Assembly (NCBI RefSeq): GCF_947494015.1
Contig: NZ_CANLTL010000015.1
Location: 1 to 64,000, forward strand
Reading direction: 5' to 3'
From: an uncultured Cellulomonas sp.
GTDB lineage: Bacteria > Actinomycetota > Actinomycetes > Actinomycetales > Cellulomonadaceae
DNA length: 64,000 bases
The number at the start of each line of letters is the position of its first letter. The stretch's first letter is position 1. Shown piece after piece: positions 1 to 9,500 of this stretch. The notes under the pieces are model-generated. The model was not told where the DNA came from. It was given only the letters and a program-made list of their open reading frames with translations, and did no database searches. The translations under genes were made by a program, and so were the position numbers.

Positions 1-336
1 TGGTGCGGGACCGGCCATCGCCGGCGGGTGGGGTCGCGGGGCCGGCGCGGCGTCCGGGGCCGGGGTCGCGGCGGCGCGGGCCGGTGGCAGCGCGCCCCCG
101 CCCGCCGCGGGACGCACGGGGCCAGCCCCCGCACCCCTGCTCGACCACTCGTCGTAGGTCACGGCCACCGACCGGGTGCCGTCACCGGGCCCGGGGCCCG
201 TCGGCGGCAGCGGCGGCGGGACGCCGGCCTCGACGCCGTACCCGCCCGGGTCGTCGCGGCGGCCGGCCGGCCGGAGCAGCCGCTCGAGCTCGCCGAGCAG
301 GACGAGCACGCCGTAGACGTCGTCGCGGGCGGTCAT
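1..336 (-). CDS. Partial hypothetical protein at the end of the injection-system operon
   Basis: This reading frame starts with ATG at 336 and runs 112 codons without a stop to the left edge, so its C-terminus is missing. The start overlaps the stop of the 824-aa gene by four bases (ATGA), as at most other junctions of this operon. The first ~25 residues look helical (MTARDDVYGVLVLLGELERLL); the rest is rich in proline, alanine and glycine and looks disordered. I do not recognise a family. Its place in the operon makes a structural, assembly or cargo-related role of the contractile injection system likely, but that is inference. Confidence 0.6.
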   Translation of the reverse strand, partial: MTARDDVYGVLVLLGELERLLRPAGRRDDPGGYGVEAGVPPPLPPTGPGPGDGTRSVAVTYDEWSSRGAGAGPVRPAAGGGALPPARAAATPAPDAAPAPRPHPPAMAGPAP

Positions 337-2807
337 CGGGTGTACCTCGTCCAGTCGTCCAGCAGGCCGGTCGCGGCGGCCAGCTCGAGCTCGCGGTCCA
401 CCCCGGACGGCCCCCGCGGCGCTGCTCCGGTCACCGCCAGGACCAGCGCGTCCCCCAGGGGTGAGCCGACCGCGAGGCTCGGCAGGTCGAACCCGGCGAA
501 GTCCCGCCGGAGGGTGAGCGGCCCGGCGAGCGCGGTGGCCTGCCAGGTGCGCCGGACCGTGACCAGGACGAGGTCGTCCCGCGGCCCGCACAGCAGCGCC
601 GGCCCGTCGAGGTCCCCCAGGGCCGCCGGGTCGACGGCGAGCACCGCCGCCCGGGAGAGATCGACGCGCCCGAGCATCGATCCGGGCAGCCAGACCGCGC
701 GATCCACCTCGACCACCGTCTGCACCGTGCCGCCACCGGGGTCACCGGGGTCGCCGTCGGGGCCGGGCGGGACGGCGCCGCGCAGCAGGACGAGCTCGCC
801 CGGGCGGACCAGCCGTGGCTCAGGCCGCTCGCCGCTGCGGTCCCACCACGCCTCCGGGACGCCGTGCAGGACGAACGCCGCGGTGCTCGCCGGCGCCGTC
901 CCGTGCCAGGTGACGGTCTGCAGGGCCGGACCGGACGGGTCGGGCACACCGGCGCCGCCGAGCGACGTCGCGACCCGGTCGCGACCCAGCAGCAGCGCCA
1001 GCTCCGAGTGCAGCGCGACGGCCTGCTCGACCAGACCGTCGCGTGCCGGGTCGTCCGCGCGACCCCGGCGCAGCTCGGCGGCCGCCAGCCGCACCGACGG
1101 ACCGGCCACCGCGGCGCCGTCGGCGACCAGACCCGGGACGCCGGGGGCGACGTCGGGCCCGGCCAGCGAGAGCCGCAGCGGCGCGCAGAGCAGCGCGAGC
1201 CGGTCCCCGTCGCGCCCGACGCCCAGCACCACGACCGCGGCGGGACGCGCGCCGGTGAGGACGGCCACCTGCCCGGCCTCGACGACCCGGCCGAGCGTCG
1301 GGACGAGCGAGGCGGGGGAGTCCGTGGGGACCAGGGTGCCGCCGAGGCTGACCGGGCCGGCCACGGCGAGGCCGTCGACGGCGAAGCCGCCGTCGGTGCC
1401 CGCCACGAGCGCGGCGAGCCCGTCGACGAACGGCTGGAGGAACCGGGTCACCGCCCGGTCGAGCGTCCCGCCGGGCAGGCAGCGCAGCGCCATCCACCGC
1501 ACCAGCGACGGCCACCAGCGCGCGAACGCGACCTCCAGGGTGCGCAGGATGCGCAGGCTCCCGTCCGGGTACGCCACCCGGCCGGCGACGACGGCGTCGA
1601 TCTCCCGGGCGAGGGCGCCGGACTCCACCGGCACGGCGAGCGCGCCGGTGAGCGACCCGGCCCCGGGCAGGGCGTCCAGGGCGCCGTCGAGGGACACCGC
1701 CGCGGCCCGGCGGGCCGCCGTGACCGGAGCCGGGACGGGCAGCCCCAGCGGCGCGCCCGCGAGCCCGGCGGCCAGCGCGGAGGCGGCGGTCGCGACGGCG
1801 GCCAGGGCGGCGGGTGACCCCTGGATCGCGTCCGCCGCGCGCTCCAGCGCGCCGACCAGCCCCCCGTCGTCGGCGTCCAGCTCCTCCTCGTCCAGCCCCT
1901 CCTCGTCCAGCACCTGCGCCGCGGCCCGCAGGTCGGCGGCGTCCGTGGCCGCCGACCCGGGCGAGCCCGCCGCCGCGGCGAGCGTCGCCGCGACGTCGTC
2001 GTGCCGGCCGGGCGGCAGGCGTGACGCGACCCCGTCCAGGACGTCCGCGACCAGGGACCGCGCCTCGGCCAGGAGCGCCGAGGTGAGCGGCGGTGCGCCG
2101 GTCGTCGGCGCGTCGGTGGTGTACGGCGGCGGCTCGTCGAGGGCCGGCAGCGTCGCGCGCCGCGTGGTCGCGAGCGCCGACCAGCGTCCGACGAACCGCG
2201 GCGGGGGCCCCTCGCCGGTGTCGACGTGCGTGGTGGCGGCGTGCCGGTCCGCGGCGGGGAACAGGGTCGCGACGCCGGCCAGGACCACCGACCCGGCGGG
2301 TGCGATCGGCGTGCGCCCGCCCGGGTAGGACGGCACGCGCAGCATCTCGGGCGCGCCGTCGGTGGCGACCTCGAGCGTCTCCCGGGACGCCGGCAGCCGG
2401 ACCTGCTCGAGCACCAGCGGCCCCGAGACCTCCTCGAACGGCGGCGGCAGGCTCACGGTCTCCAGGTCCGCCACGGCCAGCTCGAGCTCGTCGGTCCCCG
2501 GCAGACGTCCCGGCCGGACGGTCGCCGCCCACGCGTCCAGGACCGGCACCTCGACGCCCGTGGCGGGGTCCCAGCCCCGGGTGGGCAGCCGGCCGACGAC
2601 CGGGTCACCGAGCGCGACGGCGGTGACCCCGGCGGCGAGCCGTCGACGCTCCACGACCGCCGCGGCCGCGAGCAGCGCCTCGGTCTTGCGCCGGGGGACG
2701 TCGTCCTCGTCGCGCGCCGTCTCCAGCCGGTCGAGCATCGCCTCGACCTGCCGCCACACCTGCTGCCAGTCGTCGAGCTGCTGGCGGAGCCGACGCGCGT
2801 GCTTCAT
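333..2807 (-). CDS. 824-aa protein of unknown function, injection-system operon
   Basis: The ATG at 2807 overlaps the stop of the 544-aa gene (ATGA), which fixes the start; the longer open frame upstream is a shadow of that gene. The N-terminus (residues 1-60) is a charged amphipathic helix with coiled-coil character. A middle part is alanine-rich with an acidic stretch (EEGLDEEELDADDGG). The C-terminal third has alternating hydrophobic residues typical of beta structure. I see no signal peptide, catalytic motif or known domain. It sits in the distal part of the operon, downstream of spike and baseplate genes, so a structural part or a cargo are both possible. The function is not assigned. 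Confidence 0.7.
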   Translation of the reverse strand: MKHARRLRQQLDDWQQVWRQVEAMLDRLETARDEDDVPRRKTEALLAAAAVVERRRLAAGVTAVALGDPVVGRLPTRGWDPATGVEVPVLDAWAATVRPGRLPGTDELELAVADLETVSLPPPFEEVSGPLVLEQVRLPASRETLEVATDGAPEMLRVPSYPGGRTPIAPAGSVVLAGVATLFPAADRHAATTHVDTGEGPPPRFVGRWSALATTRRATLPALDEPPPYTTDAPTTGAPPLTSALLAEARSLVADVLDGVASRLPPGRHDDVAATLAAAAGSPGSAATDAADLRAAAQVLDEEGLDEEELDADDGGLVGALERAADAIQGSPAALAAVATAASALAAGLAGAPLGLPVPAPVTAARRAAAVSLDGALDALPGAGSLTGALAVPVESGALAREIDAVVAGRVAYPDGSLRILRTLEVAFARWWPSLVRWMALRCLPGGTLDRAVTRFLQPFVDGLAALVAGTDGGFAVDGLAVAGPVSLGGTLVPTDSPASLVPTLGRVVEAGQVAVLTGARPAAVVVLGVGRDGDRLALLCAPLRLSLAGPDVAPGVPGLVADGAAVAGPSVRLAAAELRRGRADDPARDGLVEQAVALHSELALLLGRDRVATSLGGAGVPDPSGPALQTVTWHGTAPASTAAFVLHGVPEAWWDRSGERPEPRLVRPGELVLLRGAVPPGPDGDPGDPGGGTVQTVVEVDRAVWLPGSMLGRVDLSRAAVLAVDPAALGDLDGPALLCGPRDDLVLVTVRRTWQATALAGPLTLRRDFAGFDLPSLAVGSPLGDALVLAVTGAAPRGPSGVDRELELAAATGLLDDWTRYTR

Positions 2808-4438
2808 GCGTCGTCCTGCTGCCGCGCGGCGAGCGAACGGCGTCCGCGACCGCGCGCCGCCCGGGTGGCCTCGATCTCGGCGATGACCAGCGGGTCGAGC
2901 GGTGCGCCGCCGCCGTACGCCTGCTCGACCTGGCCCATGACGTCCCCGCGGAAACCGGCCAGCCCGGCGAGCAGCTCCTCGGGCGCCCGACCCAGGGCGG
3001 GACCCATCCCGGTGACCGCTGCCTCGAGCCGCTCCCACTGCTCCTGCGACTGCGCGGCGTAGACCCCGGTGTGCTCGACGACGCCCTCCTTCATCCGGTC
3101 CCAGGCGTCGACGGCCGGGGCGCCGGCCGCCTCGAGGGCCGACCGGTGGCGCTGGAGGTCGTCGGCGAGGGCCGCCCGTGCGTCGTCCATCGGGCCGTCG
3201 ACGCCGAGCAGCTTCCACACCAGCGCCGGACCGGCGGCCCACAGGGCGGTGGAGGTCCCCGCGAGCAGGCACGCGCCGCCGACGACGAGCCCCGGCACGT
3301 CGTGGCCCTCGGCGTCGCGGCCGGGCCGGTCGGCGGCGTCGAGGAAGGCCTGGACCAGGCCGTCGACGCCGTCGTGGGTGACCACGACCAGGACGTGCAG
3401 GCCCGAGGCGGTCAGCGAGCGGATCATCTCGACGACCCGCTGGATCGTCTCGGCGATCTCCAGCAGGACCTCGATCTTGGAGCGGATCGCCCGGATCAGG
3501 TCCTTGAGCAGACCCACGATGCTGTCGATGTTGCTGAGGATCGCGAGCAGCAGCTCCGGGACCCGCTCCAGCTCGCGCAGGGGGTAGTCGGGCGGAGCGA
3601 TGTCCCGCAGCTTCCACGACCGCCAGCTCGGCCCGGTGGGCGTGCCGCGGACCCGCCAGTCGTCCGGGTCCGGGTGCAGCCAGTCCTCGAAGCCCGGCAT
3701 CTCGACGTCCCCGAGGGCCTCGATGGCCTGGAGCAGGGCGCGGTCGTCGACCAGCGCGCCCAGGCCGTGCAGCAGCGGCACGAGGTCTGCCATGCCGGGG
3801 GCGGTGGCCATCACGAAGACGGCCTCGACGGTCGCCCCCTCGGAGAAGATCGGCCGGTCGCCGTCGCCGGGGTCGTCGAAGGACCGGCGGAACGTGCTCG
3901 CCCAGCCCTCGAAGGCCCCGACCCTGGGCGGCGGGGCCTGGTGGTCCCCGGCCTTCCACGACGACGGCTCCCGGGCGGCGGTGCCCAGGTCGGCCGTGGT
4001 CGCCGCCCACGAGGTGACGCCGGGCAGGTCGGAGTACAGGTAGGCACCGGAGGAGAGCAGGTCGTCGACGACCTCCTTGAGGATCTCGTAGGCGGCCAGG
4101 ACGAGCGCGCGGATCGGGTCGGGGATCTCCAGCAGGAACGCGCTCAGGACGTCGAGCAGCCCGGCGACGACCTTCAGCGCCGAGGCCACCGCCTCCAGGG
4201 GCGTCGCGGTGGCGTCGACCACCTGCTGCACGCCCGGGACCTGGCCGAGCGTCAGCCGGGACCACCGCGGTCCGGTCCCGGCCCCGCCGCCTGCCCCGCC
4301 GTCGCCGGTCCTGCCCGCGTGCGCGGCCGCCTGGGCGACCGCGTAGGCGGCCATCACCTCGTCGACGATGTCCGGGCAGTGCTCCTGCAGGAGGGCCCGC
4401 AGGTCAGCGGTAGCGTCGCCGCCGTACGCGACCACCAC
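2804..4438 (-). CDS. 544-aa helical protein of unknown function, possible tape measure or cargo
   Basis: Two adjacent GTG codons (4438 and 4435) follow an AGGAGG; the second has the better spacing (6 nt against 3 nt), so the protein may be one residue shorter. It is mostly alpha-helical, with long amphipathic runs near residues 285-345 and a hydrophobic segment near residue 385 (GLVVGGACLLAGTSTALWAA) that could enter a membrane. Its start overlaps the end of the preceding 97-aa gene by 35 bp and its stop overlaps the next ATG. A tape-measure protein, which the system needs and which is not otherwise visible, would be helical with hydrophobic stretches, but no family signature supports this. 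A cargo protein is an equal option. Confidence 0.7.
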   Translation of the reverse strand: MVVAYGGDATADLRALLQEHCPDIVDEVMAAYAVAQAAAHAGRTGDGGAGGGAGTGPRWSRLTLGQVPGVQQVVDATATPLEAVASALKVVAGLLDVLSAFLLEIPDPIRALVLAAYEILKEVVDDLLSSGAYLYSDLPGVTSWAATTADLGTAAREPSSWKAGDHQAPPPRVGAFEGWASTFRRSFDDPGDGDRPIFSEGATVEAVFVMATAPGMADLVPLLHGLGALVDDRALLQAIEALGDVEMPGFEDWLHPDPDDWRVRGTPTGPSWRSWKLRDIAPPDYPLRELERVPELLLAILSNIDSIVGLLKDLIRAIRSKIEVLLEIAETIQRVVEMIRSLTASGLHVLVVVTHDGVDGLVQAFLDAADRPGRDAEGHDVPGLVVGGACLLAGTSTALWAAGPALVWKLLGVDGPMDDARAALADDLQRHRSALEAAGAPAVDAWDRMKEGVVEHTGVYAAQSQEQWERLEAAVTGMGPALGRAPEELLAGLAGFRGDVMGQVEQAYGGGAPLDPLVIAEIEATRAARGRGRRSLAARQQDDA

Positions 4439-4697
4439 GCACCTCCTCCGCCCGACGACGTTCCTGCTCGGTCATGGCCGCGACGGTCCTCGCCTGTGCG
4501 GCGGCCTCCAGGGCGGCGGCGCGGCGCAGCAGGTCACGGGCCGCCTCGAGCCGGCCGACGAGGTCGTCGGGGTCCGCCGCCCGCCACCCGGAGCTGACGG
4601 TCCCGGCGGCCGCGGGGGCCGGTCCGGGCCGGTCCCCGCCGGCGCCCCGGCCGGTGGCCCCGCCCGGGTCGTCGTTCGGCACCTCCCGCCGCACCAT
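4404..4697 (-). CDS. Small helical protein of unknown function (97 aa)
   Basis: The ATG at 4697 is 5 bp after the stop of the spike gene and the frame ends inside the next gene. The first ~45 residues are glycine- and proline-rich; residues ~45-85 form a charged helix (LVGRLEAARDLLRRAAALEA) with coiled-coil periodicity, followed by an arginine-rich tail. It lies directly behind the spike gene, so it may be a chaperone, adaptor or tip-associated part. No family is recognised. The long overlap with the next gene slightly lowers confidence, but no other gene explains the 4439-4697 interval. Confidence 0.55.
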   Translation of the reverse strand: MVRREVPNDDPGGATGRGAGGDRPGPAPAAAGTVSSGWRAADPDDLVGRLEAARDLLRRAAALEAAAQARTVAAMTEQERRRAEEVRGGRVRRRRYR

Positions 4698-4702
4698 CGC
4701 CC

Positions 4703-5923
4703 TCACCCGACCGGGAACCGCTTGACGAACCCGAAGTAGGACAGGTCCATCACCGGGGTCAGGGCCGCCCACGCGTCGAGCGCGGGGCCGTAGGCCGCGA
4801 CCGTGAGCGGGTTGATCGCCTTCGCGATCTGGCTGAGCATCGTCAGGTGCAGGGCGAGCCCGTCGCCGAGCACCAGCGGGGAGACGGCGCTCAGGCCGCC
4901 GAGCTGCAGCATCCCCAGCCGGGTGTTGACCGAGACGTTGCCGATGCCGGCGTCGATCGCCACCGCGTTGATGCCCAGGCCGGGGCTGGCCGCGGCGATC
5001 GTGGTCGGCCCGCCGGAGACGACGTTGACGCCGCCGCCGGTGCTCAGCCCGATCCCCGAGCCGGCGGTCACGCCGTACGCGCCGTCCACCTGCTCGGTGA
5101 CACCTCCGTGCACGCTGCGGGTGACCGGGCCGCTCACCGTGACCGCCTCGCCCGCGGCGCCGACGGTGCGGCTGAAGACCCTGCCGACGGCCTCGGTGAG
5201 CGACGCGCCCGCCGTGCGGGAGACGTCCCCGGCCACCGTCTCGGTCAGGCCTCCGCCGACGGTGCGGTCGACCCCCTGGCCGACGCGCTCGTGCAGGGCG
5301 CCGTCGACCGTCACGCCCCGGTCGCCCTTGTTCACGGTGCGCTCGGTGTTCGCGACGACGTCGATGCCGTCCGGGCCGAGGACGATGCGGTTGCCCTGGG
5401 CGTCGTGGATCTCCAGGACGCGGCGCTCGTCGTCCAGCACGATGCGGTGGCCCGAGGCCGACTTCAGGATCCGCACCTTCGGGCTCGCCGTCGTGGACGG
5501 ACGGCCGTGGCGGGGGACCTCCGGCACCCGCTCGGGGGTGCTGCCGTCCGGCAGCGGCGGCTGGTGGGCCGAGCGCGCCGTGCCCGGCGCGATCGAGTCG
5601 GGCGTGCCGACGTCCTCCGGCTGCGGCGACCCCCACCACATGCCGCTCCAGATCGGCCGGGACAGGTCGCCCTCCTCGAACTCCACCCACACGCCCGCGC
5701 CGACGTCGGGCACCATGAACAGCCCCTGGTCGGGTCCGGCGTACGGCGCGGACGGCATCGCCCAGCCGGTCGGCTCGTCCGGACCGAGCAGGCGGGGGAC
5801 GAGGGCCTGCACCCGCCCGCGGTTCTCCGGGTCGTCCACGCGGTGCACGTAGCCCCGGTACTTGCCGTACAGGCGCTGGTCCATCCGCTCCAGCAGGTCC
5901 GAGAGCAGGTCCTCCAGGGTCAC
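4703..5923 (-). CDS. Spike protein, gp5/VgrG-type (phage baseplate assembly protein V family)
   Basis: This 406-aa protein should form the trimeric needle at the tip of the contractile particle. Residues ~18-110 resemble the OB fold of gp5-like proteins, with GYVHRVDDPENRGRVQAL near the start and VWVEFEEGDLSRPIW later. Residues ~200-310 are valine/glycine/threonine repeats with a period near 8 (GGGLTETVAGDVSRTAG), as in the triple-stranded beta-helix of spikes. The GTG start at 5923 overlaps the previous stop (GTGA). Unlike VgrG, the hub is not fused here but encoded ~20 kb upstream in the same operon (24981-26279). No PAAR tip gene was seen. The C-terminal ~90 residues are not recognised. 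Confidence 0.85.
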   Translation of the reverse strand: MTLEDLLSDLLERMDQRLYGKYRGYVHRVDDPENRGRVQALVPRLLGPDEPTGWAMPSAPYAGPDQGLFMVPDVGAGVWVEFEEGDLSRPIWSGMWWGSPQPEDVGTPDSIAPGTARSAHQPPLPDGSTPERVPEVPRHGRPSTTASPKVRILKSASGHRIVLDDERRVLEIHDAQGNRIVLGPDGIDVVANTERTVNKGDRGVTVDGALHERVGQGVDRTVGGGLTETVAGDVSRTAGASLTEAVGRVFSRTVGAAGEAVTVSGPVTRSVHGGVTEQVDGAYGVTAGSGIGLSTGGGVNVVSGGPTTIAAASPGLGINAVAIDAGIGNVSVNTRLGMLQLGGLSAVSPLVLGDGLALHLTMLSQIAKAINPLTVAAYGPALDAWAALTPVMDLSYFGFVKRFPVG

Positions 5924-6126
5924 GACTCGGCCTCCTCGTCGTACAGCCGGACGCCGGACACGTCGTCCAGGCTGAGCACGGTCTGGCTGCCCCGGTCCGG
6001 GCGCTCCACCACGAGCGCGTCGCCCTCGATGTCGGTGAGCCGCCCGACGTGGACCTGGCCGAGCGTCGTCAGGACCAGGACGACGCGCTCGGGCCCCATC
6101 GCCTCGAGCTGGTCGCGCAGGCTCAT
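5920..6126 (-). CDS. Small protein of unknown function (68 aa), beta-rich
   Basis: The ATG at 6126 overlaps the stop of the 107-aa gene, and the stop overlaps the GTG of the spike gene, so it is locked between the two. The sequence (VLVLTTLGQVHVGRLTDIEG, then a second beta-rich half ending in acidic residues) suggests a small barrel with Sm-like strand spacing, but this is only a visual impression. Length and position suggest an accessory baseplate or spike-loading protein. No known family is recognised. Confidence 0.65.
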   Translation of the reverse strand: MSLRDQLEAMGPERVVLVLTTLGQVHVGRLTDIEGDALVVERPDRGSQTVLSLDDVSGVRLYDEEAES

Positions 6127-6446
6127 CGCAACCCCTCCCGTAGGTGCTCCACGACGAACCGCCGGTTGACCAGCTCGGTGCGGTCGGCGGCCACGCGGTC
6201 CTCGCGCAGCCGCACGCGGGCGGTCTGGACGACCTCCTGCAGGGTCTGCCGCCGTGGCGGCAGCGGCAGCACCGGCAGCCGCAGGCGCCAGCCGTCGAGC
6301 AGGTCGCCGCGCAGGTCCAGCCGCAGCAGGGCGGTGTCCAGGGCGGCGGCGAGCTCGGTGCGGTGGGCGGCGGCGTCCTCGACGTCGACGGACGGCAGGA
6401 CACCGGCGCGCAGGTGGGCGGTGCTCAGGTGCTCGGGAAGTGCCAT
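6123..6446 (-). CDS. Conserved-looking protein of unknown function (107 aa), injection-system operon
   Basis: The ATG at 6446 has a good ribosome binding site (AGGAGAG, 8 nt upstream) and follows the giant gene after a 59-bp gap, the longest gap in the operon. This gene may therefore be initiated independently rather than by coupling. The protein has an acidic N-terminal half and a basic C-terminal half ending in a helix (NRRFVVEHLREGLR). It has no membrane segment or cysteine pair. Its context between the fibre-like giant and the spike suggests a baseplate or assembly role; no family is recognised. Confidence 0.7.
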   Translation of the reverse strand: MALPEHLSTAHLRAGVLPSVDVEDAAAHRTELAAALDTALLRLDLRGDLLDGWRLRLPVLPLPPRRQTLQEVVQTARVRLREDRVAADRTELVNRRFVVEHLREGLR

Positions 6447-6505
6447 GGCGGTCTCTCTCCTGGGGGGTCTGCGGTCGCCGGCCGGGCCGGGTCGCGGGTG
6501 GTCGG

Positions 6506-9500
6506 TCAGCCGGCCGGCTCGGCGGGGCGGACGTCGGCGCCGGCCGTGGTCGCGTTGCCGGTGACGGCCACCTGGGCGCCGCCGATGACGACGAGCGTGT
6601 GCTGCGTCGGCGGGCGCGGCGGGACCGGCGGCCGGACCGGCGGGAACGTGCCGGGCAGCGTGGGGCCGACCGGTCCCGTCGGCAGGGTCGGCCTGCCGGG
6701 GAAGGTCGGGGACGTGGGGAACGGGTGCGGGACGCCGAGCCGGCCCGGCGACACCTCGACGGCCGCCTGCTCGAGCACCGAGCCGAGCACGGACTCCAGC
6801 AGCGGGACCGCCGAGGCCCGACCGGGGGCAGGCGCCGCCGGTGGCGCGGAGACCCCGGTGAGCACACCGAGCCCGGAGCGCAGCGCCGCGTCCGCGTCCC
6901 CGTTGTTGCGCACGAGGTGCTCGGAGACCATCGCCCGGGCGGCCGTCTCCGGCAGGCCGCTGGACTTCGCGATGCCGAACAGCTTGGCGGTGGGTGACAG
7001 GCCGCCCTCGTCCAGGATCCGGCCGAAGTCCTCGGTCAGCCGGGTGAGGCTGACCGTCAGGTCCGGTGCGGGCTCCTCACCCGCCCCGTCCGCGCCCTGG
7101 GCCTGCGCACCCTCCGCCGTGGTGGCCCGCCCCTCCGCCGTGGTGGCCCGCCCGGCCGTCGCGGCGCGCTCGGCCGCCGCCGCACCCGCCGCCGCACCCG
7201 CCGCCGCATCCGCCGCCGTGCCCGCCGCCGCACCCTCCGCCGTGGCGGCACGCGCGGCCGCCCGGAGCGGTCGGCCGAGCGCGCCGCCGGCGAGGCGGCC
7301 GCCGCGGGTCAGGCCGGGCAGCGTCACCGCGATCCCGCCGAGCTTGTCCAGCTGCGTGCGGACCACGGCCTTGGACAGGTCGACGTCGAGCAGCTGGTGC
7401 CGGCTGGCGGTCTCCAGCACGAACGCGGCCGCCGGGTCGGTGACGATCTGGTTGCGGCGGGCGAACACGTCGAAGTCGGCCGCGGCCGCCTGCGCTGCAC
7501 CGGTGGCCACGGTGTCCGTCCGGTCCCGCAGGGCCGCCAGCACCCGCGCCGGGTCCAGGGCGATCGAGACGCTCCCGCCGAGCTCCTGGCCGAGGTCGAG
7601 GTCGAGACGCACCGGTGGCCGGGTGGGCATGGGCACCGGCAGCGGCATGGGCCGTGGCGGCACGGTGGTCGTGGTCGGCGGCTCGCGCCCGGCCAGGACG
7701 TTGCCGGTCACGGCGACCAGCGAGTCCAGCGCCCGGACCAGCAGCACCGTCACCGCGGCGGCGCACTCGAGCCGGTTGGACCCCACGACGCAGCTGTCCA
7801 CGTCCCGCAGGTAGGCGGCCCCGGTCGTGCCGGTCGAGACCAGCGTGTTGCCCGTGACGGTCGTGCCGAGCAGCACCCGTGCGGAGCCGAGCGCGAGCAC
7901 CGCCGGCCCCCGCGCGACGACGTCGTTGTCGCACAGCTGGAGCGTGACCCGCACCGGCCGGGGCGGCAGCGGCACCAGCCAGGGCCGGGGCCGGACCAGG
8001 AAGTCCAGGACGGGTCGCAGGTCCGGGTGGTGGCCGACCACGGCGGCCGGCGGGGGCTCGAGCCAGCGTGCCGCGAGCGCGTCGGCGACCAGCGGGTGGG
8101 CGAGCGTGGGAGCCGGTGCGGTGAGCACCGACAGCGCCGGCGGGCGGACCGCCGCGAACGTCGCGGCGGCGACGCCCGGCTCCAGGCTGGCCCCGGGCGC
8201 CCCGGCCAGGCCCTGCGGCGCCCCGGACGCGACGACGTCCTGCGTGCGGACCGGCCCGATCAGCGCGGTGATCTCCGGGCGCAGCGGCCACAGCACCGGC
8301 GGCAGCGTCGGGCGCGGCCGTCGGGGCGGCGGGTCGACCTCGAGGAACGGGCGGGTGGTCAGGTCGGTGAAGTCCCACGACCTCCCGTCGGACGGCCCGC
8401 CGCCGTCCGGGACGGCCGCCTGCACCGTGACCAGGCCCGCCCCGCCGAGCTGGCCGCCGGAGTGCCGGACCCGGTTGCCGTCCGCGGTGACGTCCCCGTC
8501 GAACCGGACGGCGATCGCGTGCAGCACCCCGGGGTGGGCGCCCGAGCCGTTCCCGTCGAGGCGGTTGCCGCGCAGCGCGAGGCGTCCCCGGCCGCGCACC
8601 TCCAGGACGGCGCGCCCGGGGGGCGGGGCGTCGGTGGGCTCGGTCGCCGCGCCGGCGCACCCCTGCAGGTCGTTGCCGTCGACCCGCACCCGCGCGGCGA
8701 CCGTGCCGGCGTCCACCGAGATCCCGGCGACGACCGCGCCGCGCACCGTGTTGTCGACGACGACGACGTCGGGCGCCCCGGCGCCGTCCGGGTCCAGCGG
8801 CGCGAGCGGGGCGAGCGGGTGCAGGGCGGCGCCGCCCACCACGATCCCGCGCCGCCCGGCGGCCACGGCGTTGGCGCCCACCGTGACCGACCCGTCCACC
8901 CCGGCCGCGACCACGCCGTCCGCCGGGAGCGGCGCGACCACCCGGTCCGGGGGCTGCGGCCGCGGCCACGGCCGCGGCACGCGGGTGAGCACGGACAGGT
9001 CGAGCTCGACGCGGTCCAGCAGCGTGCGCAGGTCGGTCGATCCGGCCAGCGCGCGCGCGGACGACGGGCTCAGCGAGGCCTGCGCCGCGCGGATCCGGGA
9101 CACCGCCGCGTCCAGGCGCTCCTGTTCGGTCCGGTCGGGCTGCAGCGCGAGCGGGAGCGCGCCGGCGAGGGTCGCGACGGCGTCGGCGGCCACCGAGCCG
9201 GCCTGGTCCGCCGCGTGCGCCGCGACCTCGGCGAGGACCGACCCGACCCGGTGCAGGCCGACCGCGCGCGTGGTCCCCGACCGGCCGGTGAGCTCGGTGA
9301 CGCCCGACGTCGCCGCCTCCAGGAGCCGTCGGCGGTCGCCCTCGGGCAGGTCGATCTCGGTGGCCAGGACCGAGCGCAGGTGCGTGCCCAGGGCACCGAC
9401 GGCGGCGTCCCGGTCGTCCCCGGGTGCCGTCGTCCGGAGCCCGACGGCGAGCTGGGTCAGCGCGGCGAGGCGGTCGGTGACCTGGCTGGCGCCGACCTCG

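Noticed and set aside
7180-7250. CRISPR array
   Set aside because: The repeats are 12 and 21 bp, without spacers, and encode an Ala/Gly linker in frame.
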